In this document: one piece after another, positions 1 to 6,464 of the stretch
Layout: each line of letters begins with the position of its first letter
How positions within the stretch are numbered: the first letter of the stretch is position 1
Source of the DNA: Sutterella sp. UBA4713
GTDB taxonomy: Bacteria > Pseudomonadota > Gammaproteobacteria > Burkholderiales > Burkholderiaceae_F
DNA: 6,729 bases
Reading direction: 5' to 3'
NCBI GenBank assembly: GCA_002404465.1
Contig: DHJT01000006.1
Location: forward strand, 405 to 7,133
Made by a program: the position numbers and the translations under genes
Notes under the pieces: generated by a model
The model's database searches: none
Seen by the model: only the letters and a program-made list of their open reading frames with translations
Told to the model about the DNA's origin: nothing

Positions 1-1266
1 CATTACGGGCGCCAGGTTGTTCTTCTCGTTGATGAGTACGACGTACCGCTTGCGAAAGCCGCAAAAGGCGGTTATTACGACAAGATGCTTCCTTTGATTC
101 GCGGCTTTTTAGGCGAAGCGTTAAAGCCGGACCCGCTAACCGGGTACGAGAAAGAGCCGTATCTCAAGAAAGCCGTTTTGACCGGGTGCTTACGTGTGGG
201 TAAAGAGAGCATCTTTACGGGACTTAATAACCTGACGATTAACACGGTTTGGTCGGAAGATTTGCGTTTATCTGAGGCAATCGGTTTTACGCCGATGGAA
301 GTCGCGAAGTTGCTTGATTACTATGGCCTGACATCGCGCTCGGACGATGTTAAAAGTTGGTATGACGGATACAAATTTGCAGGGAAAGACGTTTATTGTC
401 CGTGGGATGTCATCAATTTTTGCTCGGAAACCCTTCATAGTGCCGATCCGCACGTTTTTGAGCCGAGGAACTACTGGGCCAATACAAGCAGCAACGATGC
501 CGTGCAGGAGTTTTTAGGGTTTCTGGATCGGCAAGACACCGAAAAAATGCAGACGTTGGTTGACGGGGGCTCTGTTGAAATCGATGTCAATGAGCAATTA
601 AGTTACGGCGACATGAAAGAGCATCGCTCACAGGATTTTTGGACGCTCCTACTTGCAACCGGTTACCTGACGCTTGTTGATACCTCTCCGAAAGGCACCT
701 TGAATACGACCTATACGGTCAAAATTCCCAATCGCGAGATTCTCGAAACGTTTAAGACAAACATTCAGGCGTATTTCTCAAAAAGAAACGAACCCGTGTC
801 TTCTTTGGCACAAACAGTCGTCAGAGCGTTACGTGAGGGAAATGAGAAGGAGGCGATGCAGAAAATAAGCGGTCTTTTGCGTCGATACATTTCCGTGAGG
901 GATACGGCCACAAAGGCACCTTCGGAAAACTTTTATCACGGCTTTTTAAACGGACTTTTTGCCGCATCGGGTTCGGTTGTTGATAACTACAAATCCCAGC
1001 CGGAAGCCGGAAACGGATATGCCGATATCGTTTTTACGACACAAGAGGGCGACGAGACAATCGGCGTTGTTATCGAAGTCAAATATACCTCAAGCGTCGA
1101 GACGCTCAGGGCAACGGCCTTAGCGGCACGCAATCAGATTGCTCAAAAGCAGTATGCAGAGTACTTTGAAAATTTCGGATGTGACCGTATTTATGCTTAC
1201 GGCATCGCTTTTTGCTCGAAAACATGTTTTGTGAGCGGAGGCTCTTCGGTCGTGAATGGGTCTTAA
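1..1266 (+). CDS. AAA-ATPase-like / PD-(D/E)XK nuclease-superfamily protein, 3' part (start outside window)
   Basis: The reading frame is open from the first base, so this is the C-terminal 421 residues of a larger protein. The first ATG in the window (position 85) is internal, because the codons before it encode VVLLVDEYDVPLAKA (residues 6-20), a typical Walker B segment of the AAA-ATPase-like (DUF1703-type) family. The Walker A part and roughly the first hundred residues should lie upstream. Near the C-terminus, D342 in GYADIVF and E359/K361 in VVIEVKY, followed by NQIAQKQY (about 378-385), give the D...ExK...Q pattern of the PDDEXK_9 domain that normally ends these proteins. The protein is therefore probably an intracellular ATPase fused to a nuclease-fold domain. 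Substrate and biological role are not established for the family, and large paralogous sets are common in some gut bacteria. The stop TAA at 1264-1266 is followed by a strong terminator. No frameshift is visible in the part present. Confidence 0.88.
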   Translation, partial: HYGRQVVLLVDEYDVPLAKAAKGGYYDKMLPLIRGFLGEALKPDPLTGYEKEPYLKKAVLTGCLRVGKESIFTGLNNLTINTVWSEDLRLSEAIGFTPMEVAKLLDYYGLTSRSDDVKSWYDGYKFAGKDVYCPWDVINFCSETLHSADPHVFEPRNYWANTSSNDAVQEFLGFLDRQDTEKMQTLVDGGSVEIDVNEQLSYGDMKEHRSQDFWTLLLATGYLTLVDTSPKGTLNTTYTVKIPNREILETFKTNIQAYFSKRNEPVSSLAQTVVRALREGNEKEAMQKISGLLRRYISVRDTATKAPSENFYHGFLNGLFAASGSVVDNYKSQPEAGNGYADIVFTTQEGDETIGVVIEVKYTSSVETLRATALAARNQIAQKQYAEYFENFGCDRIYAYGIAFCSKTCFVSGGSSVVNGS

Positions 1267-1300
1267 CTTACGTGTGGCGGCCTTGTTCTGTATGCCCCGA

Positions 1301-1360
1301 AAAAAGGGAGCGTTGCAAGAGATTGGGTATCCGAGCTCTTGCAATGCTCCCTTTCTTTTT
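1301..1360 (+). terminator. Rho-independent terminator between convergent genes
   Basis: An inverted repeat pairs 1303-1321 (starting AAAGGGAGCG) with 1336-1354 (ending GCTCCCTTT). This gives a 19-bp stem with a 14-nt loop, followed on the plus strand by CTTTTT. It ends transcription of the plus-strand ATPase gene. Plus-strand RNA has a G-U pair at 1312/1345, which becomes an A-C mismatch in minus-strand RNA. The A-run at 1300-1305 gives a U-tract in the other direction. It could therefore also terminate rpmE2 transcription, but should be stronger for the plus strand. Confidence 0.85.
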
Positions 1361-1377
1361 CAGAAAGACGTTCGAAA

Positions 1378-1665
1378 TTACTTTTTCGTCTTCTTGGCAG
1401 CAGCGGCCGCGTTCAATTCCTTGTTCTTGGCAGCAAACTTAGCGCGGAACTTCTCGACACGACCCGCCTCGACGATACGTGTCTGGGCGCCCGTGTAGAA
1501 CGGGTGGCTGGCCGAAGATGTATCAAGTTTAAAGAGCGGATAGGTTTTTCCGTCGATTTCAATGGTCTCTTTGGTCTGAACGGCACTCGAGATGATGAAG
1601 ACTTTGTTGACGGAAACGTCAAGGAATGCGACTTCGCGGTATTCCGGATGAATATTGGGTTTCAT
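1378..1665 (-). CDS. rpmE2: 50S ribosomal protein L31, type B
   Basis: This encodes a 95-residue structural protein of the large ribosomal subunit. The N-terminus MKPNIHPEYREV and the segment SHPFYTG (residues 53-59) are hallmarks of bacterial L31. The protein has no cysteine at all, so it is the zinc-independent type B (YkgM/RpmE2) and not the zinc-ribbon type A. The C-terminal tail is basic and alanine-rich (NAAAAAKKTKK), slightly longer than common homologues. An upstream in-frame ATG at 1719 would add 18 residues unlike any L31. The start at 1665 is chosen because it matches the conserved N-terminus and has an AGGA about 11 nt upstream. In other bacteria type-B L31 can be controlled by Zur under zinc limitation; I saw no clear Zur box here. 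The gene is convergent with the plus-strand ATPase gene and is probably transcribed alone. Confidence 0.95.
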   Translation of the reverse strand: MKPNIHPEYREVAFLDVSVNKVFIISSAVQTKETIEIDGKTYPLFKLDTSSASHPFYTGAQTRIVEAGRVEKFRAKFAAKNKELNAAAAAKKTKK

Positions 1666-1722
1666 TTTTTCAGTTTTCCTAGTAGTTGATTTGTCGGTCG
1701 CCCTGGCATCCTTGCGCACCTG

Positions 1723-1781
1723 CCGTCCTGAAAGACGGTCTTATGGCGGGCATGCGCCCACGTGCCCAACCGGGAAGGTTG
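1723..1781 (-). promoter_or_regulatory. Small hairpins in the rpmE2 leader
   Basis: Three short inverted repeats lie in tandem upstream of rpmE2: CCGTC/GACGG (1723-1727 with 1734-1738), GGGC/GCCC (1748-1751 with 1756-1759) and CAACC/GGTTG (1767-1771 with 1777-1781). If transcription starts near 1777, the first two lie in a leader of about 110 nt. They could be an autogenous control site, as ribosomal protein mRNAs often have, but no known L31 leader motif was recognised and stems of 4-5 bp can arise by chance. Confidence 0.25.
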
Positions 1782-1783
1782 CC

Positions 1784-1812
1784 ATTATGAACAAGAGAGA
1801 CGGTAAAAGCAA
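1784..1812 (-). promoter_or_regulatory. Candidate sigma-70-type promoter for rpmE2
   Basis: On the minus strand TTGCTT (1807-1812) and CATAAT (1784-1789) are separated by 17 nt. The -35 matches the consensus at three of six positions and the -10 at five of six. Transcription would start near 1777. It lies downstream of the terminator-like hairpin of the preceding minus-strand gene, as expected for an independent rpmE2 promoter. Confidence 0.45.
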
Positions 1813-1827
1813 GAAAAATCAGAGTTT

Positions 1828-1850
1828 TCCTCGGATAGTTTTCCCGAGGA
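1828..1850. other. Inverted repeat of uncertain role
   Basis: TCCTCGG (1828-1834) and CCGAGGA (1844-1850) form a perfect 7-bp stem with a 9-nt loop. On the minus strand the next T-run (ATTTTTC) starts only about ten bases after the stem, so it is a poor terminator by itself. It may act as a second terminator element or as an operator just upstream of the rpmE2 promoter. Confidence 0.3.
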
Positions 1851-1852
1851 GG

Positions 1853-1897
1853 ATAAAAGAGCCACTGTCCGCAAGTGTTTGCCTGCATTCGGCTCTT
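1853..1897 (-). terminator. Probable terminator of the ATPase/TOPRIM-like gene pair
   Basis: On the minus strand AAGAGCC (1891-1897) pairs with GGCTCTT (1857-1863) and is followed by TTAT, making a short T-tract. The 27-nt loop holds a smaller GCAA/TTGC stem. It begins 12 bases after the stop codon of the small gene. The large loop and short T-run make it weaker than the terminator at 1301-1360. Confidence 0.45.
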
Positions 1898-1908
1898 GTT
1901 AGGCCGAG

Positions 1909-2625
1909 TTATTCGGCGTGAGGCCTCTTGTGTGTGTGCCAGGCAAGTGCCAGATTGCTGTGGCGTTTTAGCGATTCTGTTCCTTGTCCGATAAATTTCC
2001 AACTGTCCTCGTACGAGCCTAAAACGGCAAAGTCCGATGTCTCCATGAAGTGTTTGAAGCCGGAGGGGTTGTCTTTAAAGCGCAGGGCAAAATCCAGTGC
2101 AAATTTAACCTTCTCGCGTTCTCCGCAATTGAGTTTGTTGTGCAGGACATGCTCGATATTGCACGACATAAAAAAGATGCGATACGGGATAGTCCCGAGA
2201 ACGGTCCGGGTCTTGACAAGTTCTTTTAAACAACTGCTTTTGCGCTTGTTTCTTTCCAGAATGGAGCGTCGACACGGTGTTGTAATGGCCGATGTGCTGT
2301 AACGAATTTTCCCGGACGTCGAGTTCTGATAGACGGCATCTTCCGGGATAAATGCGCCGTCCGTATCGGTCAATTCAATGACTTCGCGAATGTCGTTCCG
2401 CGTCAGAAAGTGATTGCGGGCTAAAAAGGCATGCACGATCTTACCGACTTTGCGTCGAATGCTAGCGGGTGTTGCACCGGCACGTGACGTGATGTCACCG
2501 TGCGTAATTTCAACGATTAAATCGTCTCGGGAAAAAATCGACGACAGACACAATTCCAAAGCATCCGAATCCGTTCTCCCTTCGACAATGACAAGAAGGA
2601 CTTTCTTTTCGTAGGGTTTAGTCAT
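1909..2625 (-). CDS. TOPRIM-like protein, probable nuclease partner of the adjacent ATPase
   Basis: This 238-residue soluble protein has no signal peptide or membrane segment. Its motif layout fits a TOPRIM-type metal-binding fold. A first strand and acidic turn, VLLVIVEGRTDSDAL (residues 9-23), carries E15. A second strand, LIVEITHGD, covers residues 36-44. A third strand ending in an acidic pair, VIELTDTDGAFIP (82-94), carries D87 and D89. TOPRIM domains in OLD nucleases, topoisomerases and AriB use such E and DxD residues to bind magnesium for phosphodiester chemistry. The segment 106-140 is rich in Lys and Arg, and 150-163 (IFFMSCNIEHVLHN) looks like a conserved core element. I recall similar uncharacterised proteins beside ATPases in Firmicutes but cannot confirm this. 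The start at 2625 is preferred over 2667 because GGGAG lies 6 nt upstream and it overlaps the ATPase stop by 8 nt, suggesting translational coupling. It resembles neither RloB nor DUF4435 clearly. The function as a defence effector is inferred. Confidence 0.8.
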   Translation of the reverse strand: MTKPYEKKVLLVIVEGRTDSDALELCLSSIFSRDDLIVEITHGDITSRAGATPASIRRKVGKIVHAFLARNHFLTRNDIREVIELTDTDGAFIPEDAVYQNSTSGKIRYSTSAITTPCRRSILERNKRKSSCLKELVKTRTVLGTIPYRIFFMSCNIEHVLHNKLNCGEREKVKFALDFALRFKDNPSGFKHFMETSDFAVLGSYEDSWKFIGQGTESLKRHSNLALAWHTHKRPHAE

Positions 2626-4003
2626 GATTGACTCCCGCTTCGCGTAAGGCCAGCGCAATGCGAGCACTGCTTGTCGGGTTATAAAGCGGGGTGGTACCCG
2701 AAGAGCCGAGAATTAACATGCGGTAATATAGATCGCGAAGGTTTGTTGTCGCTTGTGTTTTTTTAATGTGGACGTAGGCGTTTTTCGGATCGGCAGTTGT
2801 AAAGGCGATACAGGCTCGATCCATCGTCTCTAAGGCACGCAGATTGTGAGATGTGAAAATCAGTTGTCCCGTACCGCGTTCCGAGATGATGCGAAGAAGT
2901 TCCCCGAGCAGGTATTCGAAAACACTGGAATCGAGCTCATCAATGGCGACCGTGACCGACGGCTCGTTGTAGACACAAATCAGAAGATTCAAAACGGAGA
3001 TGATTTTCTTGATGCCTTCGGATTCGTAACGTAGCGGAATGGGATCGTGATTTTTAAGTGAAGAAAGTTCAAGGACTGTGACATCCTCGCCCTTGGGCCC
3101 GAGTTCGGTGCAGACACGTTTGGCAACAATGGTCAGTCCAGGAATAATTTCCTTGAGGACAAGATTCATTTGGCCGATGAGTCTTTTTAAGGCCGGAAGT
3201 TTTTCGGAAACGACTTTAACGGGGCCTGTAAGCGGCAGTAAGAGCAGCCCTCCCGTCAAGGTCTCCGGAGCGGTCGAATCGGCACAGTTCGTGCAGGGGT
3301 CATGTCCTTGTCCGGACGAATCCGAGACAAAAAATTCGGTCTTCCCAAATGAAATAAGGCGCTCGAGCGTGTGAAGAACTTCTGCTACGAGCGGATGCGT
3401 TTTTGTGTCCTCTTTAACGCGGTCCGTTAAGGCTTTTGTCAGAGCAGGGGAGAATAGAAAAGATGTTCCCTTTTCGCGTGTCAATTCCCGAGCAACGTTC
3501 AGCGCCATGCGACGTGTTTTATCCGATCCGACAAAATCTTTAAAACGCGATTGCGGTCCGAAGGAATAATCGGCAGTCGTCGTATCGATAAGGAGGGTCT
3601 TGCGGGCTTTCCCGTCCTTGTCCTTTAAGGCAATCGAAAGTTTTTCTCCGGCAAGGGCACTTGATGTGGCGTTTACAAGACCCGCAGGTGGGGTTTGTAA
3701 GAAAACTTCATAAGAAAGAGGGGTTTTCTCATCTTCGTTTTCCAGGCAGAAGTCATAGGTGATGTGGGCCTTCCCGGCATCAATACGGATGCATTCGACA
3801 AGAGACTTTCCCAACGCTTGTCCGCAAAAAAGCGTTTTCAGACAAGCCAGAGCTCGGATCAGAGCCGATTTTCCCGAGCCGTTTTGCCCGTAAAGCCCTA
3901 AGACACTTCCGCCGTTTTCAAGTTCCGGGAATGTGAGTTTTCCGTAGATGACGTTCTTAAAATTTTCGAGCGTCAAGGCCGTTAAGCGAACAGACGATGC
4001 CAT
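2618..4003 (-). CDS. ABC/OLD-type AAA family ATPase (ATP-binding protein)
   Basis: This 461-residue cytoplasmic ATPase has the SMC/RecF/OLD-like layout. The N-terminal strand LTLENFKN (10-17) leads to Walker A GQNGSGKS (39-46). A long middle region (about 60-320) follows, including a lone CxxC (C237, C240). A signature-like SEGIKK lies at 328-333, Walker B VAIDELDSS at 352-360 (D355, E356), and the H-switch TSHN at 384-387. All catalytic elements appear intact, so ATP binding and hydrolysis are expected. The C-terminal stretch NLRDLYYRMLILG (about 421-433) looks characteristic of a family I recall from gut bacteria, without assigned function. The start at 4003 is chosen over in-frame ATGs at 4042 and 4030 because GGAGG lies 7 nt upstream and the ATPase fold begins right after it. 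The gene directly precedes and overlaps the TOPRIM-like gene. In PARIS and OLD systems such an ATPase senses infection and controls a TOPRIM nuclease; that role here is inference from layout. Confidence 0.9.
   Translation of the reverse strand: MASSVRLTALTLENFKNVIYGKLTFPELENGGSVLGLYGQNGSGKSALIRALACLKTLFCGQALGKSLVECIRIDAGKAHITYDFCLENEDEKTPLSYEVFLQTPPAGLVNATSSALAGEKLSIALKDKDGKARKTLLIDTTTADYSFGPQSRFKDFVGSDKTRRMALNVARELTREKGTSFLFSPALTKALTDRVKEDTKTHPLVAEVLHTLERLISFGKTEFFVSDSSGQGHDPCTNCADSTAPETLTGGLLLLPLTGPVKVVSEKLPALKRLIGQMNLVLKEIIPGLTIVAKRVCTELGPKGEDVTVLELSSLKNHDPIPLRYESEGIKKIISVLNLLICVYNEPSVTVAIDELDSSVFEYLLGELLRIISERGTGQLIFTSHNLRALETMDRACIAFTTADPKNAYVHIKKTQATTNLRDLYYRMLILGSSGTTPLYNPTSSARIALALREAGVNHD
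2632..2636 (-). promoter_or_regulatory. Ribosome binding site of the TOPRIM-like gene
   Basis: GGGAG on the minus strand, 6 nt before the ATG at 2625 and inside the ATPase coding sequence. It decides the start at 2625 over the in-frame ATG at 2667. Confidence 0.6.
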
Positions 4004-4010
4004 AACAACA

Positions 4011-4015
4011 CCTCC
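4011..4015 (-). promoter_or_regulatory. Ribosome binding site of the ATPase gene
   Basis: A full GGAGG on the minus strand, 7 nt before the ATG at 4003. It settles the start against two in-frame upstream ATGs (4030 and 4042) that lack such a site. Confidence 0.8.
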
Positions 4016-4017
4016 GA

Positions 4018-4056
4018 AGCGAAAATGCATGGGTTGGTCCATTTTAGCGAAAATGC
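4018..4056. repeat. 11-bp direct repeat upstream of the ATPase gene
   Basis: AGCGAAAATGC occurs at 4018-4028 and again at 4046-4056, a period of 28 bp. One copy touches the candidate -10 element and fills part of the promoter spacer; the other lies just upstream of the Shine-Dalgarno site. The spacing and position would suit an operator bound by two protein units on nearly the same face of the helix. No binding protein is identified. Confidence 0.45.
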
Positions 4057-4068
4057 GCGTTTTTTCAG
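4041..4068 (-). promoter_or_regulatory. Candidate promoter of the ATPase/TOPRIM-like pair
   Basis: On the minus strand CTGAAA (4063-4068) and TAAAAT (4041-4046) are separated by 16 nt. The matches to TTGACA and TATAAT are four and five of six. Transcription would start near 4034, leaving a leader of about 30 nt with the Shine-Dalgarno site. No convincing terminator follows spoT, so read-through from spoT is also possible. Confidence 0.4.
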
Positions 4069-4153
4069 ATGAACGTCAGTGTTTTAGGGAAATAAAAGAA
4101 CACCGAGATAACCGAGTGCGCGCCCGGGGGACACTTAAAAGGAGCGTTTCTAT

Positions 4154-6454
4154 CTAGGTCGTTGTTTGGACGGGAATCGGCCGATTGCTATCGAGCATGC
4201 GGCAGACGCTTACAACGGTCTCAATGCCTTTGATTTCCTGCAGGATGCGCTCTAAGTGGGTTGTATCCCGAACTTGAACCATTAGGCGGACGGTATGTGT
4301 TTTCCCCGATTCTTGATCGGATATTCCGACGCCTGTAATGGAAGAACGCAATTTGGCAAGCTCCGCAGCGACTCTTGCCAGTGTTGCCCGCTCGTCGGTT
4401 GTCACAATGAAAACCGGGACGGCAAAAAGCGGCTCCGATTGAGACTCTTCTTTCCACTGGGCCGGCATCCAGCGTGAGGGATCGACTTTGCGGCCTCGGG
4501 CGACGTGGATGCAATCGGAGCGATGGACACTTAATCCCAAACCGGTTCGCATGAAACCCCAAATCGTGTCGCCCGGAATCGGATGACAACAACCGGCAAG
4601 CTGAACGGCCACACCCTCGGTGCCGTGGATCGTCACGGGAACTCGGCTTGTCGCCGGTGCTTTTTCCTGGGCCAGACTTGTGATGCGCGAAATCAAAACG
4701 GCGGCAAAGACTTTACCTAATCCCACGTCTTGCAAGAGAGCCTGACGGTTCGGTTCGTTGGTCTCCTTTAGAATCTTGTACCAAATCGGTTCCGGAACTG
4801 TGTTGATGTCAAGTTTGGCTTCTAAGGCAGCCTTTTTTAAGGCTTCACGTCCGAGGTTGACGGACTCCTCGGGATTGCGTTCGCGCAAGAATTCGCGAAT
4901 TTTGGCGCGGGCTTTCCCCGTTCGCACGAAGCGTAGCCACTCAGGGGCCGGGTGTGAATCGGGGTCGGTCAAAATTTCGACCATGTCACCGTTTCTCAGT
5001 TTCTTAGAAAGCGGCGCTTCCTCACCGTTGACGCGACAGGCGACGGCTCCGTTTCCGATACCGGTGTGAATCTGGTAGGCAAAATCAATCGGGGTGGCGC
5101 CCTGCGGAAGCGAAAGAATGCGGCTCTTGGGCGTAAAGACGTAGATGCAGTCCGGGAAAAGGTCGATTTTGATGTTTTCGATAAATTCGGACGGGTCTGA
5201 TGTGGTTCTTTGTATTTCCATCAGACTTTGGAGCCAATTGGACACAAGATTTTGAATTTCGCTTGTGTCCATGCCGTCGCCGTAAAGCCAATGCGCCAGA
5301 ATGCCCTTCTCGGCAATGCGGTGCATCTTTTCGGTACGGATTTGATATTCAATCGGCGTGCCCGAGGGTCCGATGACCGTTGTATGCAGACTTTGGTAAC
5401 CGTTGGCTTTCGGAATAGCGATAAAGTCCTTAAAACGGCGATTCACGGGCTTGTAAAGTTTATGCAGTGCCCCGAGCGTCAAATAGCACTCTTCGACCGT
5501 TCGTACGATGATACGAAAGCCGTAAACATCCAAGACATCGGAAAACGAGGCATGCGTATCCCGCATGCGGTTGTAAATTCCGTAAATTGTTTTGTCGCGC
5601 CCCTGGATGCGAGCGTGAATGTTCGATTTGGGGAGTGCCTCACGCGTTTCCTTCAGAATCCGTTCCAAAACGGCGCGGCGTTTGTCGCGGGTGCGAAGAA
5701 CATTGGCGCGAAGAATTTCATAGCGCCTCGGATATTGATTTAAAAATGCGAGTTCCTGCAATTCCCGAAATAGACCGTTTAACCCTAAACGGTGCGCAAT
5801 CGGAACATAGATTTCCAGCGTTTCCGTAGCGATTCGGCGACGTTTTTCCGGCCGCATCACGCCCAGGGTACGCATGTTATGCAGTCGGTCGGCAAGCTTG
5901 ACGAGGATGACGCGCACGTCCCGGCTCATCGCTAAAAGCATCTTGCGAAAACTTTCGGCCTGAGCGATTTCATTGGAAGAAAAGCTGATTTTGGCAAGCT
6001 TGCTGACGCCGTCGACAAGATCGGCAATTTGCACGCCGAAGCGTTGGACCATTTCGAATTTGCTCATGCCGGTGTCTTCTAAGACATCGTGCAAGAGACC
6101 GGCACAAATCGTATCGGCATCCATGTGCCATTGGGCCAGGATGGAGGCGACGGCCAAAGGATGGGTGATGTAGGGTTCCCCGGATTTGCGAAACTGTCCT
6201 AAGTGCGCTTCATCGGCGCACCGAAAAGCGTCTTTGACTTTTTCAATATCGGGTTTAGCTAGATAAATCGCACAGCGATCGAGTAGTTCTGCACTGGTAA
6301 CGATCTTGGCCGGTTTTGCAACCGAAAAAAAGAGCGGCAAATCGGCTGAGTCGTTAAGCGCATTTTCAGCACGGTCTAAGTACGCAACGTCATAGTCCTC
6401 GTCGTTGTCGGAGGATTGATTCGGCGAAGAAGTTTTCCTCGTTGCTGTGTCCAT
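4154..6454 (-). CDS. spoT: Bifunctional (p)ppGpp synthetase/hydrolase (Rel/SpoT)
   Basis: This 766-residue RelA/SpoT homologue makes and degrades the stringent-response alarmone (p)ppGpp in the cytosol. The hydrolase HD domain is intact: H98 in THPL, H122-D123 in LLHDVLEDT, and D189/N193 in LADRLHNM. The synthetase domain has GRDKTIYGIYNRM (285-297), DVYGFRIIV (309-317), RFKD (340-343, the RxKD form typical of bifunctional enzymes, whereas RelA has ExDD) and YQSLH (353-357). A TGS domain follows (about 434-496), then the conserved-cysteine region with C622, C623 and C648, and a C-terminal ACT domain (about 677-752). Length and domain order match full-length long RSH proteins, with both active sites apparently functional. 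The N-terminal 40 residues are acidic, polar and probably disordered. The start at 6454 has GAGGA 5 nt upstream. The gene follows rpoZ by 80 bp, the usual proteobacterial order, and is probably cotranscribed with it. Confidence 0.97.
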   Translation of the reverse strand: MDTATRKTSSPNQSSDNDEDYDVAYLDRAENALNDSADLPLFFSVAKPAKIVTSAELLDRCAIYLAKPDIEKVKDAFRCADEAHLGQFRKSGEPYITHPLAVASILAQWHMDADTICAGLLHDVLEDTGMSKFEMVQRFGVQIADLVDGVSKLAKISFSSNEIAQAESFRKMLLAMSRDVRVILVKLADRLHNMRTLGVMRPEKRRRIATETLEIYVPIAHRLGLNGLFRELQELAFLNQYPRRYEILRANVLRTRDKRRAVLERILKETREALPKSNIHARIQGRDKTIYGIYNRMRDTHASFSDVLDVYGFRIIVRTVEECYLTLGALHKLYKPVNRRFKDFIAIPKANGYQSLHTTVIGPSGTPIEYQIRTEKMHRIAEKGILAHWLYGDGMDTSEIQNLVSNWLQSLMEIQRTTSDPSEFIENIKIDLFPDCIYVFTPKSRILSLPQGATPIDFAYQIHTGIGNGAVACRVNGEEAPLSKKLRNGDMVEILTDPDSHPAPEWLRFVRTGKARAKIREFLRERNPEESVNLGREALKKAALEAKLDINTVPEPIWYKILKETNEPNRQALLQDVGLGKVFAAVLISRITSLAQEKAPATSRVPVTIHGTEGVAVQLAGCCHPIPGDTIWGFMRTGLGLSVHRSDCIHVARGRKVDPSRWMPAQWKEESQSEPLFAVPVFIVTTDERATLARVAAELAKLRSSITGVGISDQESGKTHTVRLMVQVRDTTHLERILQEIKGIETVVSVCRMLDSNRPIPVQTTT

Positions 6455-6459
6455 GCTTG

Positions 6460-6464
6460 TCCTC
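6460..6464 (-). promoter_or_regulatory. Ribosome binding site of spoT
   Basis: GAGGA on the minus strand, 5 nt before the ATG at 6454. Most of it lies in the 3' arm of the hairpin at 6461-6486. Confidence 0.65.

Noticed and set aside
1339..1689. 116-residue plus-strand open frame
   Set aside because: It is antisense to rpmE2 and begins inside the terminator hairpin; no domain is visible.
1903..1917. Palindrome GCCGA/TCGGC, considered as an attachment or integron attC-like site
   Set aside because: It is only a 5-bp stem overlapping the TOPRIM-like stop codon, with no core site, paired arms or integrase nearby.
1679..2002. 107-residue minus-strand open frame between rpmE2 and the TOPRIM-like gene
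   Set aside because: It overlaps the end of the TOPRIM-like gene in another frame, spans the terminator and promoter region, and has no family resemblance.
5210..5743. 177-residue plus-strand open frame
   Set aside because: It lies wholly antisense to the conserved synthetase region of spoT, shows no recognisable motif, and is explained by the codon structure of the opposite strand.
4154..6454. Possible RelA-type enzyme with dead hydrolase domain
   Set aside because: The HD residues are intact and the synthetase has the RFKD motif of bifunctional enzymes, so SpoT/Rel fits better than RelA.
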